Shown in pieces: positions 6,101 through 6,304 of a DNA stretch of 6,304 nt. This DNA is from Flavobacteriaceae bacterium (GTDB taxonomy: Bacteria; Bacteroidota; Bacteroidia; Flavobacteriales; Flavobacteriaceae): contig JALWYP010000232.1 in assembly GCA_026992695.1 (NCBI GenBank), positions 1 through 6,304 of the forward strand. Reading direction: 5' to 3'. The notes below the pieces were generated by a model, which was not told where the DNA came from, did not search any database, and was given only the letters and a program-made list of their open reading frames with translations. Numbering within the stretch: the stretch's first letter is position 1; each line of letters starts with the position of its first letter. Made by a program: the position numbers and the translations under genes.

Positions 6101-6304
6101 CGATGTTAGTCCAGTTTGCCAAACTCCACGCCGCATCATCTACTTGGATACAAGTAAGATTTGGATTGTTGGTTGCGTTAAAATCCGCATTAATAATATT
6201 GGTGTTATTGCCGTTTTTAACATTTAGTTGGGTAAGCGAATTATTGTTACATATAATTTGAGTTAAATTAGAATACCCACTTACATCTATAGATGGTATA
6301 TTGT
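3162..6304 (-). CDS. Secreted leucine-rich-repeat protein with T9SS type A sorting domain (N-terminus off right edge)
   Basis: 1046 residues are visible and the frame stays open through 6304, so start and signal peptide lie outside. A TTG at 6122 is internal: the reading continues upstream through another LRR end and LTCIQVDDAAWS. Order: end of a first LRR block plus cap (6304-6072); an N-cap with VPDDNFENYLE and ATGIEDFTALTNL (about 6060-5853); about 14 LRRs of 21 residues (5852-4968); a second cap (5000-4836); a beta-rich segment starting VWSGSAWSNGEPDS (from about 4829), with RDFMVMGSP and PGEGYIVRP; and a C-terminal domain (3389-3165) with VMVYPNPTNG, LFDLQGRKI, LDLSQLDNAVYFLEI and a basic RIIKK end. 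That last domain is the classical T9SS signal, so the protein should cross the outer membrane and be surface-attached or released after trimming. LRRs suggest protein or glycan binding; no catalytic motif is visible. It is the last large gene before the terminator at 3039-3015. Confidence 0.92.
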   Translation of the reverse strand, partial: NIPSIDVSGYSNLTQIICNNNSLTQLNVKNGNNTNIINADFNATNNPNLTCIQVDDAAWSLANWTNIDAGAGFSANCGYNDTFVPDDNFENYLETHDANGNVVAIGDANSMGNGVANDNFVTTAKINTVTQLDISNLSISDATGIEDFTALTNLNCANNSISVLDLGQNTSLAFLDCSNNNIPSLNLLGNISLQAVTCNNNNMDDLNIAPNSLAYLYCQNNKLQQLDLSQMYNLIEVVCNNNQISNLDVLNSGANLSVLLCNDNQLTGINTDANVNLIKLYCQNNAITSLNLTTNTTLEELDCSDNNLTTLDVTQNTQLGLLYCSANSLTALNVTQNTNLTELKCNVNQLSSLDVSQNTQLDVLDCTGNQLSQLNTAYLPLLTQLYCGSNQLTSIDVSANTILIMLWINGNQIETLDLSNNAYFNSLLAFDNPNLYQLDIKNGNNSNQSGSNFNISNCPLLTCVQVDDVAYSDANWTNKDPQTYYNTNCPIVTVWSGSAWSNGEPDSTTNAIIRGYFNTTSNANSGLNANNLVIENGVSLTVDTGTPVNVTNDITVNGNLYINPEAILVQQLNTAKTYNNGTIKVYILTPNLASRDFMVMGSPMTAETRNGVFNSAFLVLNHTTANFVPNPDVAAAFPSAENFADDNYDNWNPYSGTINPGEGYIVRPQAGYGQPGGVFSMTYQQGTLNSGTVNFNVVYNTSKNDSPNVLANPYASAIYADDFINANSMIDEVYFWEHLTPPSASLPGAGTMNFSMEDISMYNLLGGTPAASDPGTSTTPNGYISTGQGFGIKATASGVAFFENSMRDLNVNNTLRNPVDKDRVWLTVRTNQYEMQNTTLVGFTNVTTQEFDNGYDSRRLATVVSLYSHLPNGDMELGIQAREAFNEDIEIPMGFSTLIDADTEYKIGIADIQGANLEQAEVYLIDTLLGITTDLNQDSYSFTSGKETHNNRFILLFRNPELSVQDYALANVMVYPNPTNGVVTIVSPDNQIQQLNLFDLQGRKIRSKKAGGSQQFQLDLSQLDNAVYFLEIITSKGKTVQRIIKK
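3165..3389 (-). other. T9SS type A C-terminal sorting domain (within the LRR protein)
   Basis: This encodes the last 75 residues. They show the family's usual blocks: YPNPTNG at the start, a central LFDLQGRKI, then LDLSQLDNAVYFLEI and a terminal KTVQRIIKK. Known members are recognised by the type IX translocon and usually lose this domain at the outer membrane. Confidence 0.9.
4836..5000 (-). repeat. LRR C-cap module, downstream copy
   Basis: Fifty-five residues from LYQLDIKNGNN to YNTNC close the main LRR block. They align without gaps to 6236-6072, with about 30 of 55 residues identical. Shared positions include KNGNN, LTC, QVDD, ANWTN and the final NC. This shows that the LRR block plus cap is itself a duplicated unit. 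Confidence 0.8.
4968..5852 (-). repeat. Array of about 14 Cys-containing LRR units (63-bp period)
   Basis: Units follow LxxLxCxxNxLxxLdvsxNtx, almost all 21 residues (63 bp) long, with one of 22 (5603-5538). Cys holds the fixed sixth position in units 1-12. Unit 13 has Ile there (LIMLWINGNQ) and unit 14 has Ala in a degenerate form. This is the short LRR type common in Flavobacteriia, not the 23-residue BspA type. The units differ in DNA sequence, so the array is old rather than recently expanded. Confidence 0.9.
6072..6236 (-). repeat. LRR C-cap module, upstream copy
   Basis: This is the partner of 5000-4836: 55 residues from LTQLNVKNGNN through LTCIQVDDAAWS to FSANC. It is preceded at 6302-6237 by the end of another LRR block (NIPSIDVSGYS, LTQIICNNNS). 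The full protein therefore has at least two LRR blocks, each closed by this cap. Confidence 0.8.

Noticed and set aside
6120..6122. TTG as the start codon of the LRR protein (986 aa)
   Set aside because: The same frame stays open to the window edge and encodes LRR sequence and a cap module upstream. There is no signal peptide after the TTG.

Overview
The window looks like chromosomal DNA of a Bacteroidota bacterium, most probably Flavobacteriaceae. The signs are high A+T content, Bacteroidota-type promoter motifs (TAnnTTTG), A-rich sequence instead of Shine-Dalgarno sites before the starts, a C-terminal type IX secretion (T9SS) sorting domain, and 'VGIGTTNP' and S74-type surface-protein architecture. 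Every gene I can support lies on the minus strand, so transcription runs from right to left. No RNA gene, insertion sequence, phage integrase or CRISPR array was seen.

Layout in transcription order. (1) 6304-3162 is the 3' part of a very large secreted leucine-rich-repeat (LRR) protein. It enters from beyond the right edge and ends in a T9SS type A sorting domain. Five bases after its stop lies a 34-codon ORF for a possible small membrane protein (3156-3052), followed by a strong intrinsic terminator (3039-3015). (2) 3014-2921 is a promoter region with a -7 box and a 9-bp direct repeat at 21-bp spacing. It serves a two-gene unit: a 490-aa exported protein with a C-terminal S74 intramolecular chaperone domain (2920-1448) and, 29 bp later, a 302-aa exported protein of unknown function (1418-510). 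The two share a nearly identical leader and signal-peptide coding segment but differ afterwards. (3) 509-183 holds no intact gene. It carries the 3' end of another S74-type gene (407-234), which I read as a decayed remnant, then a hairpin-forming stretch. (4) 182-145 is a second strong terminator. (5) 133-102 is a promoter for the first 28 codons of pcm (protein-L-isoaspartate O-methyltransferase), which starts with TTG at 84 and leaves the window on the left.

Functionally, most of the window is a surface and secreted protein locus: a T9SS-exported LRR protein, plausibly for adhesion or binding, beside a small family of exported proteins related by their 5' ends. The S74 protein probably trimerises and may cut itself. 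The remnant suggests gain, loss or recombination within this family. pcm is an ordinary housekeeping gene at the border. I see no convincing evidence of a wholly new biological system. The most unusual points are the shared-leader paralogs next to an orphan S74 tail, the duplicated domain in the 302-aa protein, and the small ORF behind the LRR gene.
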